A stretch of DNA of 8,549 bases, taken from contig JAWLFY010000191.1 of assembly GCA_041685355.1 (NCBI GenBank), positions 1 through 8,549 on the forward strand, given 5' to 3'. The notes beneath the pieces are model-generated. The model was not told where the DNA came from, searched no databases, and worked only from the letters and a program-made list of their open reading frames with translations. Source of the DNA: JAWLFY01 sp041685355. Its GTDB lineage: Bacteria; Planctomycetota; Planctomycetia; Pirellulales; Pirellulaceae. The position numbers and the translations under genes were made by a program. Each line of letters opens with the position of its first letter. Within the stretch, counting starts at the first letter, position 1. This document shows, piece after piece, positions 1 to 5,642 of this stretch.

Positions 1-55
1 CGGTCGACAAACCGTGTACCTCTGCGGTCACTCAGGTGGGATTTGTATCTTCGGC

Positions 56-139
56 GGGACGTCTTGGGGATTCAGCGGAACGTCTTGGGGATTCAGCGGG
101 ACGTCTTGGGGATTCAGCGGAACGTCTTGGGGATTCAGC
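56..139. repeat. 21-bp tandem array, four copies in alternating variants
   Basis: Four head-to-tail 21-bp units start at 56, 77, 98 and 119. Each reads GGRACGTCTTGG followed by GGATTCAGC. The only difference I see is the third base, which alternates G, A, G, A, so the array may have grown by doubling a two-unit block. Read on the minus strand in the frame of the upstream cyclase gene, the unit encodes PLNPQDV and the variable base is a synonymous Val wobble position (GTC/GTT). All three plus-strand frames are also open here, which is a by-product of a stop-free repeat. No gene is assigned. Confidence 0.95.
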
Positions 140-162
140 GGTCGGTCTCGATGGGCGAGTTC

Positions 163-225
163 TCGGTCGGTGGGGCCAAGTCAGTCGGTGGTGCCAAGTC
201 AGTCGGTGGGGTCAAGTCAGTCGGG
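163..225. repeat. 18-bp tandem array overlapping the cyclase stop codon
   Basis: Units of 18 bp (GTCGGTGGGGCCAAGTCA and variants) start at 166, 184 and 202, with a decayed fourth start at 220. On the minus strand the last bases of each unit give TGA in the reading frame of the cyclase gene, at 217-219, 199-201 and 181-183. The equivalent triplet at 163-165 is CGA. The first TGA is the cyclase stop codon, so the array straddles the end of the gene. No promoter or terminator function is evident. Confidence 0.92.
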
Positions 226-2505
226 TGGTACTGGGGAGGGCGACCCGCCGGCGGCCGGGTCGGTGCGTTCCGAACTCAGGTAACGTCCCAACGCGGCGAC
301 GGTAAAGATTAACGGGTACAGCCGTTCGTGGTACCAAAGCTTGGCGAAGTAAAACCCGATCGGCCATGGGACCCGGTGTCGTCCCTCTTCGGCCGCCCGG
401 AGCAAAAACTCGATGCCTCGGATTATAGCCACCTCCTCCGAGGCGTTCCCAGCGTCCGGCCCTAAGAGTGGCACGTTCCCATCGGATTCTGGAAAAAAAA
501 CGGCGGACCGTTCCGGAAACGCTTTCCCGGTCCTCTCGGCAAGGACCCCTTTCCGAGGGGGTTGGGCGGCGACCGAAGCATCCCGACGGTCCCCCCGGCG
601 ACCCCGGTTGGCGACCAACGCCTCGATCGCCAACGCCGTCTCCTCGACCGTGCTCGTCAGCCCCGCCGTGCCCGATGTTCCCGAAGCCGTGCTCGATGTT
701 CGCGCCGTGCTGGTCAGCCCTGGCGCTCGGGCCGGTGACGCGTCGGATGTCCCGGACGCCCCCTCTGGATTCTCCTCGGCGACCCGACCGATCCCCCGAT
801 GGTGCATCCACGGCGCGACCGATCCGCCGCCGCCCCATCCGCCGTCATCGTTTTGGCTGAGGACCAAATACGCGATCCCACGCCGGTACGACGCGTCCCC
901 CAGGCACCCGGGCCCCGCGAGCAGCACCCGTGCGGTGCCGTACACGGGATTCGACTCGTCGTCTCGGTCCTGATTCCCAAACCAAAGCGGCATCCAGGCC
1001 CCGGCTTCTTTCGCGAAGCCCGCGTCTTTCGCGAAGCCCGCGTCGGCTCCACCCGACCCTTGTTGGCGTCGCAAGAACCGCACGCCGCGGCGGATCGCCC
1101 GTCGCACCCCGCGGCGACCGGTCGGCGACGGGGGCTCCGGCCAACCGGTTGCCACCTCCAACGCCCGGATCGCGTGCGCCGTCAAGTCGTTGCTGCTGCG
1201 GTCGAACGGCAACTTCCCCCACCCGCGACAAAACGTCGGCCAACCTCCGTCCCGATTTTGCAGCTTCAATAACCAACCGACACCGTCCGACACCGCGCGA
1301 TCGATCGATTCCCGCGTCGACGGTTCGACCCGCGGTCGCACGTGCCGCAGCGCCAAAATCGCGGCCGGGGTATCGTCGCCGTCAGGCACCGCCCCGCTCA
1401 AATCGGTCCATCCCCAACCGCCCGGGTCCGCACCGGTGAAGGGATGGCGAGATCGATGCTGGCACCCCAGGTGCCATCGTGCGAGCGACTCCGAGCACCA
1501 TCCGCCGTCATCGTCGGGGTCGGCCGCGAGCGCCTCGATCGCCAACGACGTGACCCATGTCGCCAAGTTCGTGTCGATCGGCCAGCTGCCGTCGGCTCCG
1601 ACCGAGTCCGCCAGAAAGCGAACCCCTTCGCGGGCCACGTCGACGTCGCCGCGCCCGGTGACCGCAAGACTCATCACGACGAACGACGTCAGCGGCGTCG
1701 CTTCCAAATACCCGCCGCTCTCCGGTTGCATCCGCCGCAGCACCCGCATCGTCCGGCCCACCGCCGCTTGCCGGATCCAACGCACCGGGGCGATCGCGGG
1801 CCGCCCGAGAAAATGACGGGCCTGGCCGATCGCGACCAACGCGGGAATCGCGTAACTGACCACCGGCATCCGTAGCATCCGGTACATCGACTGCGGGAAC
1901 ACCGCCGCCTCGAACGGCAACCGGGGCACCTCGTCCCAATCGACCAGCCCCGCGATCGCGAGGTTCGTCATGATCGGCACGACGAACGTCTTGTCGGTGC
2001 CGTAGCGACGGCGGAGCGCGTCGGTTTCTCCCGACCGTTTCAGGTATCCCCGCAACCGCTCGGTCGCCGTTTCGCCCAGCCCCTCGCCGACCGCCCGGAC
2101 CGACAACGCGGACGCCGCCAGCGCCAAGTAACTCGTCGCTACGTTCGAATGACTCCGATCGGTATCCCCAAAACCTCCGTCCGCGTTCTGGGCGTCGCGG
2201 AGATATCCGATTCCTCGCGTGATCAACTCGATCTTGTCGTCGGTATTGGCGGCGGTAGCGTTGACCCCGGAAGCGTCCCGCTCGCCCGCCGCATCCCGAT
2301 CCGACGCGTGCAGCACGACCGCCGCCAACGCGCTGACCGCCGTCGCGGTGCTCAGCGCCGACGGGGCGAGTTCCCCGACCCAGTGCCCGTCGGGGACCCG
2401 CTCGTCGAGCAATTCCTGCCGCATCCGGTTCAGGCTCTCGCGGACGCGACGGCGGAGCGATTCGTGAGGCGGTCGCGTCATCCGCGATCGTTCCTGGTCA
2501 TTCAT
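217..2505 (-). CDS. Squalene-hopene cyclase-family class II terpene cyclase (shc-like)
   Basis: A 762-residue protein built from alpha/alpha-barrel repeats with QW-type motifs. Known enzymes of this family cyclise squalene or related linear isoprenoids by protonation at the membrane. The catalytic DXDD motif is intact as DGDDT at residues 375-379. QW-like segments include QNADGGF (106-112), GADGSW (303-308), LLKLQNRDGGW (412-422) and LSQNDDGGWGG (549-559). The C-terminus has PIGFYFAKLWYHERLYPL near 715-732 followed by ALGRYL. The N-terminus (DGHWVGELAPSALSTATAVS, 39-58) also fits the family. At 762 residues it is longer than typical SHCs (about 630-720). The excess lies in low-complexity or repeat insertions near 483-502, 580-618 and 632-690, plus a Pro-rich tail. 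GGAGAG lies 11 nt before the ATG. No signal peptide is seen. The exact substrate (squalene or another polyprenoid) is not proved; family assignment is firm. No hpn-type gene lies beside it. Confidence 0.88.
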   Translation of the reverse strand: MNDQERSRMTRPPHESLRRRVRESLNRMRQELLDERVPDGHWVGELAPSALSTATAVSALAAVVLHASDRDAAGERDASGVNATAANTDDKIELITRGIGYLRDAQNADGGFGDTDRSHSNVATSYLALAASALSVRAVGEGLGETATERLRGYLKRSGETDALRRRYGTDKTFVVPIMTNLAIAGLVDWDEVPRLPFEAAVFPQSMYRMLRMPVVSYAIPALVAIGQARHFLGRPAIAPVRWIRQAAVGRTMRVLRRMQPESGGYLEATPLTSFVVMSLAVTGRGDVDVAREGVRFLADSVGADGSWPIDTNLATWVTSLAIEALAADPDDDGGWCSESLARWHLGCQHRSRHPFTGADPGGWGWTDLSGAVPDGDDTPAAILALRHVRPRVEPSTRESIDRAVSDGVGWLLKLQNRDGGWPTFCRGWGKLPFDRSSNDLTAHAIRALEVATGWPEPPSPTGRRGVRRAIRRGVRFLRRQQGSGGADAGFAKDAGFAKEAGAWMPLWFGNQDRDDESNPVYGTARVLLAGPGCLGDASYRRGIAYLVLSQNDDGGWGGGGSVAPWMHHRGIGRVAEENPEGASGTSDASPARAPGLTSTARTSSTASGTSGTAGLTSTVEETALAIEALVANRGRRGDRRDASVAAQPPRKGVLAERTGKAFPERSAVFFPESDGNVPLLGPDAGNASEEVAIIRGIEFLLRAAEEGRHRVPWPIGFYFAKLWYHERLYPLIFTVAALGRYLSSERTDPAAGGSPSPVPPD
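648..719. repeat. Degenerate 18/21-bp tandem repeat inside the cyclase gene
   Basis: The core CCGTGC recurs at 648, 666, 687 and 705, spacings of 18, 21 and 18 bp, with variable sequence between (GATGTT in the middle two copies, CGTCAG/GGTCAG in the outer two). On the minus strand it encodes the Gly/Thr/Ser/Ala-rich stretch GLTSTA-RTSSTA-SGTSGTA-GLTSTV (residues 596-620), an insertion just before the conserved EETALAIEAL helix. Confidence 0.7.
1007..1042. repeat. 18-bp direct duplication splitting a QW motif
   Basis: Two perfect copies of TCTTTCGCGAAGCCCGCG stand head to tail at 1007-1024 and 1025-1042. On the minus strand they encode AGFAKD/AGFAKE (residues 488-500 of the cyclase). They sit between GVRFLRRQQ and GAWMPLWFG, two halves of what is normally one continuous QW motif. 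Identical copies point to a recent duplication, and the length keeps the frame. Confidence 0.93.
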
Positions 2506-2736
2506 GGTCCGTCACACTCTCCAGCGCTGGCTGAACGGAACGCCGCGAGCCCGATGAAATGAAATCGACTGCTCTCGGCGGCGGATGGATCCCCACGATC
2601 AACCGATGGCTCCTGGAAGAACCCAGTCAGGTTATACTCCGAGACCGGTGGCGAACGCTCCCCGCCGTCCTTCCCCCGCGGATCCCCCACACGATCGCGG
2701 GCAAATTCCCCATCCCGCCGCGAACCGAGGTGCTTT
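2506..2736. promoter_or_regulatory. Divergent intergenic region with a possible -10 element
   Basis: This 231-bp gap separates the starts of two divergent genes, so it should hold promoters for both. The best -10-like match is TATACT at 2633-2638 on the plus strand, about 100 bp before the GTG of the isomerase gene. The overlapping minus-strand reading TATAAC would serve the cyclase gene. I see no convincing -35 box at 16-18 bp for either. A 62-codon minus-strand frame crosses the region but is not credible as a gene. Confidence 0.3.
2727..2732 (+). promoter_or_regulatory. Shine-Dalgarno site GAGGTG fixing a GTG start
   Basis: GAGGTG lies 4 nt before the GTG at 2737 (6 nt if only GAGG is counted). 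It supports that GTG as the start, immediately ahead of the twin-arginine segment KRRQFL, which must be at the N-terminus. Confidence 0.7.
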
Positions 2737-3666
2737 GTGAAACGTCGTCAATTCCTTGCCCTTTCCTCCGCCGGCGCCGTCGCGGCCGCCGGGCATGGCC
2801 TTTCGCCGCGGACCGCGACGGGACGCGAGCCGATCCGCCGAAACGGTCCGCCCCGCTTTCAAGTCGGTTTGGCCGCCTATTCGCTCCGCGATTACTTCTC
2901 GTACATGAAGGGCAAGGAAAAGACGCCCGCGAGCGACGGCGCCCCGATCGACATGTTCGGCTTCCTCGATTACTGCGTCGAACAAGGCTTCGACTCGGCC
3001 GAACCGACCAGCTACTTCTTTCCCCCGGACGCCGACGAGAATCACTTTCGCGAGCTGAAGCGGGCGGCGTTCGTCCGCGGCGTCACGATCGCGGGGACGG
3101 CGATCGGGAACAGCTTTACCGTCGGCCGCGGCCCGAAGCTCGACGCCGAAATCGAAGACGCCAAGCGATGGATCGACCGCGCCGTGTGGATGGGCGCCCC
3201 CCACATCCGCTTCTTCGCCGGCACCGCCGCCCAACTGGCCCAAAGCCCCGACCGGATCGACGAAGCGATCGAAGCGATCGAGAACTGTGCCGAGTACGCC
3301 GCCGAGCGAGGCGTCTTCATTGGCATCGAAAACCACGGCCGACTGAACTCCGATCAGATGCTCCGAATCATGGATCGGGTCCAGAACCGATGGGTTGGGA
3401 TCAACCTCGACTCGGGGAACTTCCACTCGGACGATCCCTACCGTGATCTGGAACGGTGCGTCCCCTACGCCGTCAACGTGCAAGTGAAGGTCAACATGCG
3501 GACGCCCGAGGGCAAAGAGGAGCCGGCCGACTTGCCCCGCATCGCGCGAATCCTCAAGTCCGCGGGTTATCAAGGCCACGTCATCCTGGAGTACGAAGAC
3601 AAGAACCCCTACGAACGAATCCCCCAAGCCCACGCCGCCCTCCGAAAAGCCCTCGGATCCGCTTAA
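2737..3666 (+). CDS. Tat-exported sugar phosphate isomerase/epimerase-like TIM-barrel protein
   Basis: A 309-residue protein of the xylose isomerase-like TIM-barrel (AP endonuclease 2) superfamily. It opens with a twin-arginine signal, KRRQFLALSSAGAVAAAG, so it is probably folded in the cytoplasm and exported. Barrel strands are recognisable: FQVGLAAYSLRDYF (41-54), GFDSAEPTSYFFP (84-96), GVTIAGTAIGNSF (115-127), GAPHIRFFAGT (153-163), GVFIGIENHG (192-201), VGINLDSGNF (220-229), VNVQVKVNM (246-254) and GHVILEYED (280-288). Likely metal ligands by family analogy are E198, D225 and E285; the position usually occupied by a His before Lys reads VQVK here. Isomerisation or epimerisation of a sugar or keto-sugar is inferred from the family; the substrate is unknown. 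It converges on the Gfo/Idh/MocA gene 300 bp away, a pairing of activities common in planctomycete carbohydrate catabolism. It starts at GTG with a good SD site. Confidence 0.88.
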   Translation: MKRRQFLALSSAGAVAAAGHGLSPRTATGREPIRRNGPPRFQVGLAAYSLRDYFSYMKGKEKTPASDGAPIDMFGFLDYCVEQGFDSAEPTSYFFPPDADENHFRELKRAAFVRGVTIAGTAIGNSFTVGRGPKLDAEIEDAKRWIDRAVWMGAPHIRFFAGTAAQLAQSPDRIDEAIEAIENCAEYAAERGVFIGIENHGRLNSDQMLRIMDRVQNRWVGINLDSGNFHSDDPYRDLERCVPYAVNVQVKVNMRTPEGKEEPADLPRIARILKSAGYQGHVILEYEDKNPYERIPQAHAALRKALGSA

Positions 3667-3720
3667 GGGGACGTGTCGTCAGAGGACGGGCGGGGAATAG
3701 GAAGGTGTTTTGAAACGCGA

Positions 3721-3742
3721 GCCGGCGGCGCCAGCCGCGGGC
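3721..3742. repeat. REP-like hairpin: 9-bp arms, GCCA loop
   Basis: GCCGGCGGC and GCCGCGGGC flank a GCCA loop. Eight of nine positions pair, with a single G:G mismatch. It resembles extragenic palindromic elements in form. Whether it is repeated elsewhere in the genome cannot be seen from here. Confidence 0.65.
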
Positions 3743-3762
3743 GTCGAAGCGGAAAGTCGTGC

Positions 3763-3782
3763 GGGCCGCGGGCCCGCGGCCC
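3763..3782. repeat. Perfect 20-bp GC-only palindrome
   Basis: GGGCCGCGGGCCCGCGGCCC equals its own reverse complement. As RNA it could fold as an 8-bp stem with a 4-nt loop in either transcript. As DNA it could also be a dyad protein site. There is no T-tract on either side. Confidence 0.8.
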
Positions 3783-3798
3783 ATGCCCTTCCTTTGTC

Positions 3799-3827
3799 GC
3801 GGAACGGCGCAAGCAGGCCGGTTCCGC
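3799..3827. repeat. Bulged hairpin, GGCGCAAGC-type, left of the 15-bp array
   Basis: GCGGAACGGC (3799-3808) pairs with GCC-g-GTTCCGC (3817-3827), giving ten base pairs with one bulged G and an 8-nt loop. The core CGGCGCAAGC matches, in inverted orientation, the core GCTTGCGCCG of the hairpin at 3905-3931, so the two appear to be related elements flanking the array. Confidence 0.7.
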
Positions 3828-3843
3828 CATGCCGCCACGCCGT

Positions 3844-3903
3844 GAACGAGCCCGCGAAGAACGAGCCCGCGAAGAACGATCCCGCGAAGAACGATCCCTC
3901 GAA
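3844..3903. repeat. 15-bp tandem array, four copies in an AABB pattern
   Basis: Units at 3844, 3859, 3874 and 3889 read GAACGAGCCCGCGAA twice, then GAACGATCCCGCGAA, then GAACGATCCCTCGAA. The first pair is identical and the second pair shares the G-to-T change, which suggests unit-by-unit duplication. One plus frame would encode NEPAK/NDPAK repeats, but no start context or gene-like flanks support translation. Confidence 0.95.
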
Positions 3904-3904
3904 A

Positions 3905-3931
3905 CACCGGGCGGCTTGCGCCGCTCCGGTG
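3905..3931. repeat. Bulged hairpin, inverted partner of 3799-3827, right of the array
   Basis: CACCGGGCGGC (3905-3915) pairs with GCCGC-t-CCGGTG (3920-3931) across a TTGC loop: eleven base pairs with a single bulged T. It starts 2 nt after the 15-bp array. Its core GCTTGCGCCG is the reverse complement of the core at 3805-3814. Confidence 0.75.
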
Positions 3932-3966
3932 CAGCGTGGGTGCGATGACCAGCGGATCGCCGGTGC

Positions 3967-5391
3967 TCAGATTTCCCAGCCTTCGCGGTAATCGCGGTGG
4001 ACGAAGTCGTTGACTTCCTTCACGTTCTTGCTGGTCAACGATTTCGCGTCCCATTCGATCCGTTGATCTTCGCCGGCGCGGAGCGCCAGGTTGCCGACCA
4101 GGATCGTTTCGGTGAGCCGTCCGGCGTAATCGAAGTTCGACATCGTGCCGGGCTCGTATTCGCCTTTGATGGTGCTGACGAATTCCCACTTCTGCCGTTC
4201 GTCGTTCTTCCCCTTGAACGGGATGCGGGGAAGCGAGCGTTCCGGCTTCTGGTAGTCCTGAAAGTCTGCTTCGGGAAGCAGCGAGTACCTCGCGCCGTAA
4301 TCGTCGGGGGAGAAAACCAGTCCCTTGCTGCCGACGACGACGGCACCGCTGGTGAGCTTTCCGCCGGACCGCTGTGCGGCGACTCGCTTTTGGAACCCTT
4401 CGGGGAGTTGACTGATCAGGTCTTCCGGCGGCAGTTCGCCCCCGTCGTACCAGTAGAACTTGCACGGCGGCAGACCATCGCGTTCGGGGAATTCGAACAT
4501 GATCGCCGAGCTCGCGGGGTAGGTTTCGCCCTGGTAGATCCCCGGGTTTTTGATCGCGGTCACCGCGACCGGGTCCCACAGCTTGAGCGCCATCACGGGC
4601 ATGTTGGTCGTGTGGCACGCCATGTCGCCAAGAGCGCCCGTGCCGAAATCGACCCATCCACGCCACTTGAACGCGTGATAGGTGTTTTCCTTGTACGGCC
4701 GCATCGGCGCGGGCCCGATCCAAGCGTCCCAGTTGAGGCTGTCGGGGACCGGGTCTTCGCCGGCGGGCCGGCCTTCCCCTTGCGGCCAGATCGGCCGGTT
4801 CGTCCAGACGTGCACTTCGCTGACGTCCCCGACCGCACCGCTTCGGATCACCTCGACCGCTTCGCGAAGCCCGTCTTCGGACGTCCCCTGGTTGCCCATC
4901 TGGGTCACCACGCCGGTTTCCTTGGCGACCTCCTGCATCATCCGGGCTTCGCGGATCGACCACGTCAACGGCTTTTGACAGTAGATGTGTTTGCCCATCC
5001 GCATCGCGCGGATCGCGGCGGCGGCGTGGGTGTGATCCGGGGTGCTGACGGTGACGATGTCGACCTTGTCGCCCATCTGGTCGAGCAATTCGCGGAAGTC
5101 GTCGAACTTCTTCGCGTCGGGAAACTCGAGGGCTTTCTTCCCGAGCGTCCGCCGGTCGACGTCACACAGGGCGGCGATCGCCACCCCTTGATCGGCGATG
5201 TGGCTCGTGTCGCTGCTCCCTTTGCCGCCGACGCCGATGCATCCGGCCGAAAGGCCCTGCAGCGGCGATTGCGCCCGGGCTTCGGTGGCGGTGCCGGCCC
5301 AGTAGCCGACTCCGGCGGTCAGCGCCGCGGATTGGCCGATAAACCGGCGGCGGCCGATGACTTGACGGCGTTGGTTCGTTGGCTTGCTCAT
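3967..5391 (-). CDS. Tat-exported Gfo/Idh/MocA-family oxidoreductase
   Basis: A 474-residue NAD(P)-dependent oxidoreductase. A twin-arginine signal (GRRRFIGQSAALTAGVGYWAG, about 13-33) ends at a plausible A-R-A/Q cleavage site near 40. The Rossmann fold follows: GCIGVGGKGSS (50-60), CDVD (76-79), IVTVSTPDHTH (112-122) and the signature CQKPL (138-142), equivalent to the EKP Lys-Pro motif with K140 catalytic or cofactor-contacting. The Gfo/Idh C-terminal domain includes GDMACHTTN (255-263) and ends in the planctomycete-type NDFVHRDYREGWEI. Family members oxidise or reduce sugar hydroxyls or carbonyls; the substrate here is unknown. The ATG at 5391 is chosen over the longer in-frame extension to 5616 because GAGGAA lies 5 nt upstream and because it puts the Tat motif at the N-terminus. 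It is convergent with the isomerase-like gene and divergent from the LRR gene. Confidence 0.92.
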   Translation of the reverse strand: MSKPTNQRRQVIGRRRFIGQSAALTAGVGYWAGTATEARAQSPLQGLSAGCIGVGGKGSSDTSHIADQGVAIAALCDVDRRTLGKKALEFPDAKKFDDFRELLDQMGDKVDIVTVSTPDHTHAAAAIRAMRMGKHIYCQKPLTWSIREARMMQEVAKETGVVTQMGNQGTSEDGLREAVEVIRSGAVGDVSEVHVWTNRPIWPQGEGRPAGEDPVPDSLNWDAWIGPAPMRPYKENTYHAFKWRGWVDFGTGALGDMACHTTNMPVMALKLWDPVAVTAIKNPGIYQGETYPASSAIMFEFPERDGLPPCKFYWYDGGELPPEDLISQLPEGFQKRVAAQRSGGKLTSGAVVVGSKGLVFSPDDYGARYSLLPEADFQDYQKPERSLPRIPFKGKNDERQKWEFVSTIKGEYEPGTMSNFDYAGRLTETILVGNLALRAGEDQRIEWDAKSLTSKNVKEVNDFVHRDYREGWEI

Positions 5392-5396
5392 CGCAG

Positions 5397-5402
5397 TTCC
5401 TC
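5397..5402 (-). promoter_or_regulatory. Shine-Dalgarno site GAGGAA deciding the oxidoreductase start
   Basis: On the minus strand GAGGAA is followed by CTGCG and the ATG at 5391. The 5-nt spacing is near ideal and argues against the 75-codon upstream extension of the same open frame. Confidence 0.8.
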
Positions 5403-5443
5403 GAGTCGAATAGGGGGTTGGCGTTTTGGCGGGATTTCGGAGC

Positions 5444-5455
5444 CCGGTCGACCGG
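5444..5455. promoter_or_regulatory. 12-bp palindrome in a divergent promoter region
   Basis: CCGGTCGACCGG is a perfect dyad 53 bp before the oxidoreductase ATG, inside the 251-bp gap between it and the LRR lipoprotein gene. It could be an operator for either gene, but short GC palindromes are frequent by chance in this composition. The rest of the gap holds no gene, and I find no clear -10/-35 pair in it. Confidence 0.25.
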
Positions 5456-5642
5456 CCGCGAACGGACGGATCGGCGCCGTAACACAATACCAACCGCGGA
5501 CTTGCCGTACAACAATCGGCCGGCGGTTCGTTGTCAGCCGTGACCGAAATCTCTAGGCTTAACCGGAGGGTGGTGTCCGATCGAGCCCGTTGCGATCGGC
5601 CCACGCGCACTTCCATTCGTCCGTCCGAAGCCGATCCGAACC

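Larger units (their letters stand above)
3667..3966. other. Convergent intergenic region packed with hairpins and a tandem array
   Basis: This 300-bp stretch lies between two convergent stop codons. I find no credible gene. It holds, in order, a hairpin (3721-3742), a perfect palindrome (3763-3782), a bulged hairpin (3799-3827), a 15-bp x 4 array (3844-3903) and another bulged hairpin (3905-3931). No T-tract follows any hairpin, so a classic intrinsic terminator is not shown, though hairpins between convergent genes may still stop or stabilise both transcripts. Several frames stay open here only because the repeat and GC content exclude stops. Confidence 0.75.

Noticed and set aside
241..262. 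Hairpin CGACCCG / CGGGTCG near the 3' end of the cyclase gene as a terminator
   Set aside because: It lies inside the coding sequence, has an 8-nt loop and no T-tract after it in either direction.
14..312. Three overlapping plus-strand frames of 89 codons each, with SWGFSGT or RLGDSA peptide repeats
   Set aside because: All three frames are open only because the 21-bp and 18-bp arrays contain no stops in those frames. There is no SD site, no recognisable protein, and overlap with the cyclase 3' end.
2502..2690. A 62-codon minus-strand frame whose stop overlaps the cyclase ATG (ATGA), as in coupled genes
   Set aside because: It starts at GTG without a clear SD, its composition is not gene-like, and it covers the divergent promoter region. 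The ATGA overlap alone is weak evidence.
3673..3991. Plus-strand frames encoding RAREE or NEPAK repeats after the isomerase gene
   Set aside because: Repeats and GC content keep the frames open. They lack start signals, cover hairpins, and run into the opposite-strand oxidoreductase stop.
3997..5556. Long (519-codon) plus-strand open frame opposite the oxidoreductase
   Set aside because: It is an antisense shadow produced by GC-rich codon use; the minus strand carries a clear, full-length Gfo/Idh/MocA protein.
5392..5616. N-terminal extension of the oxidoreductase frame
   Set aside because: The Tat motif and GAGGAA SD both point to the ATG at 5391. The extension has no domain content and would bury the signal peptide.
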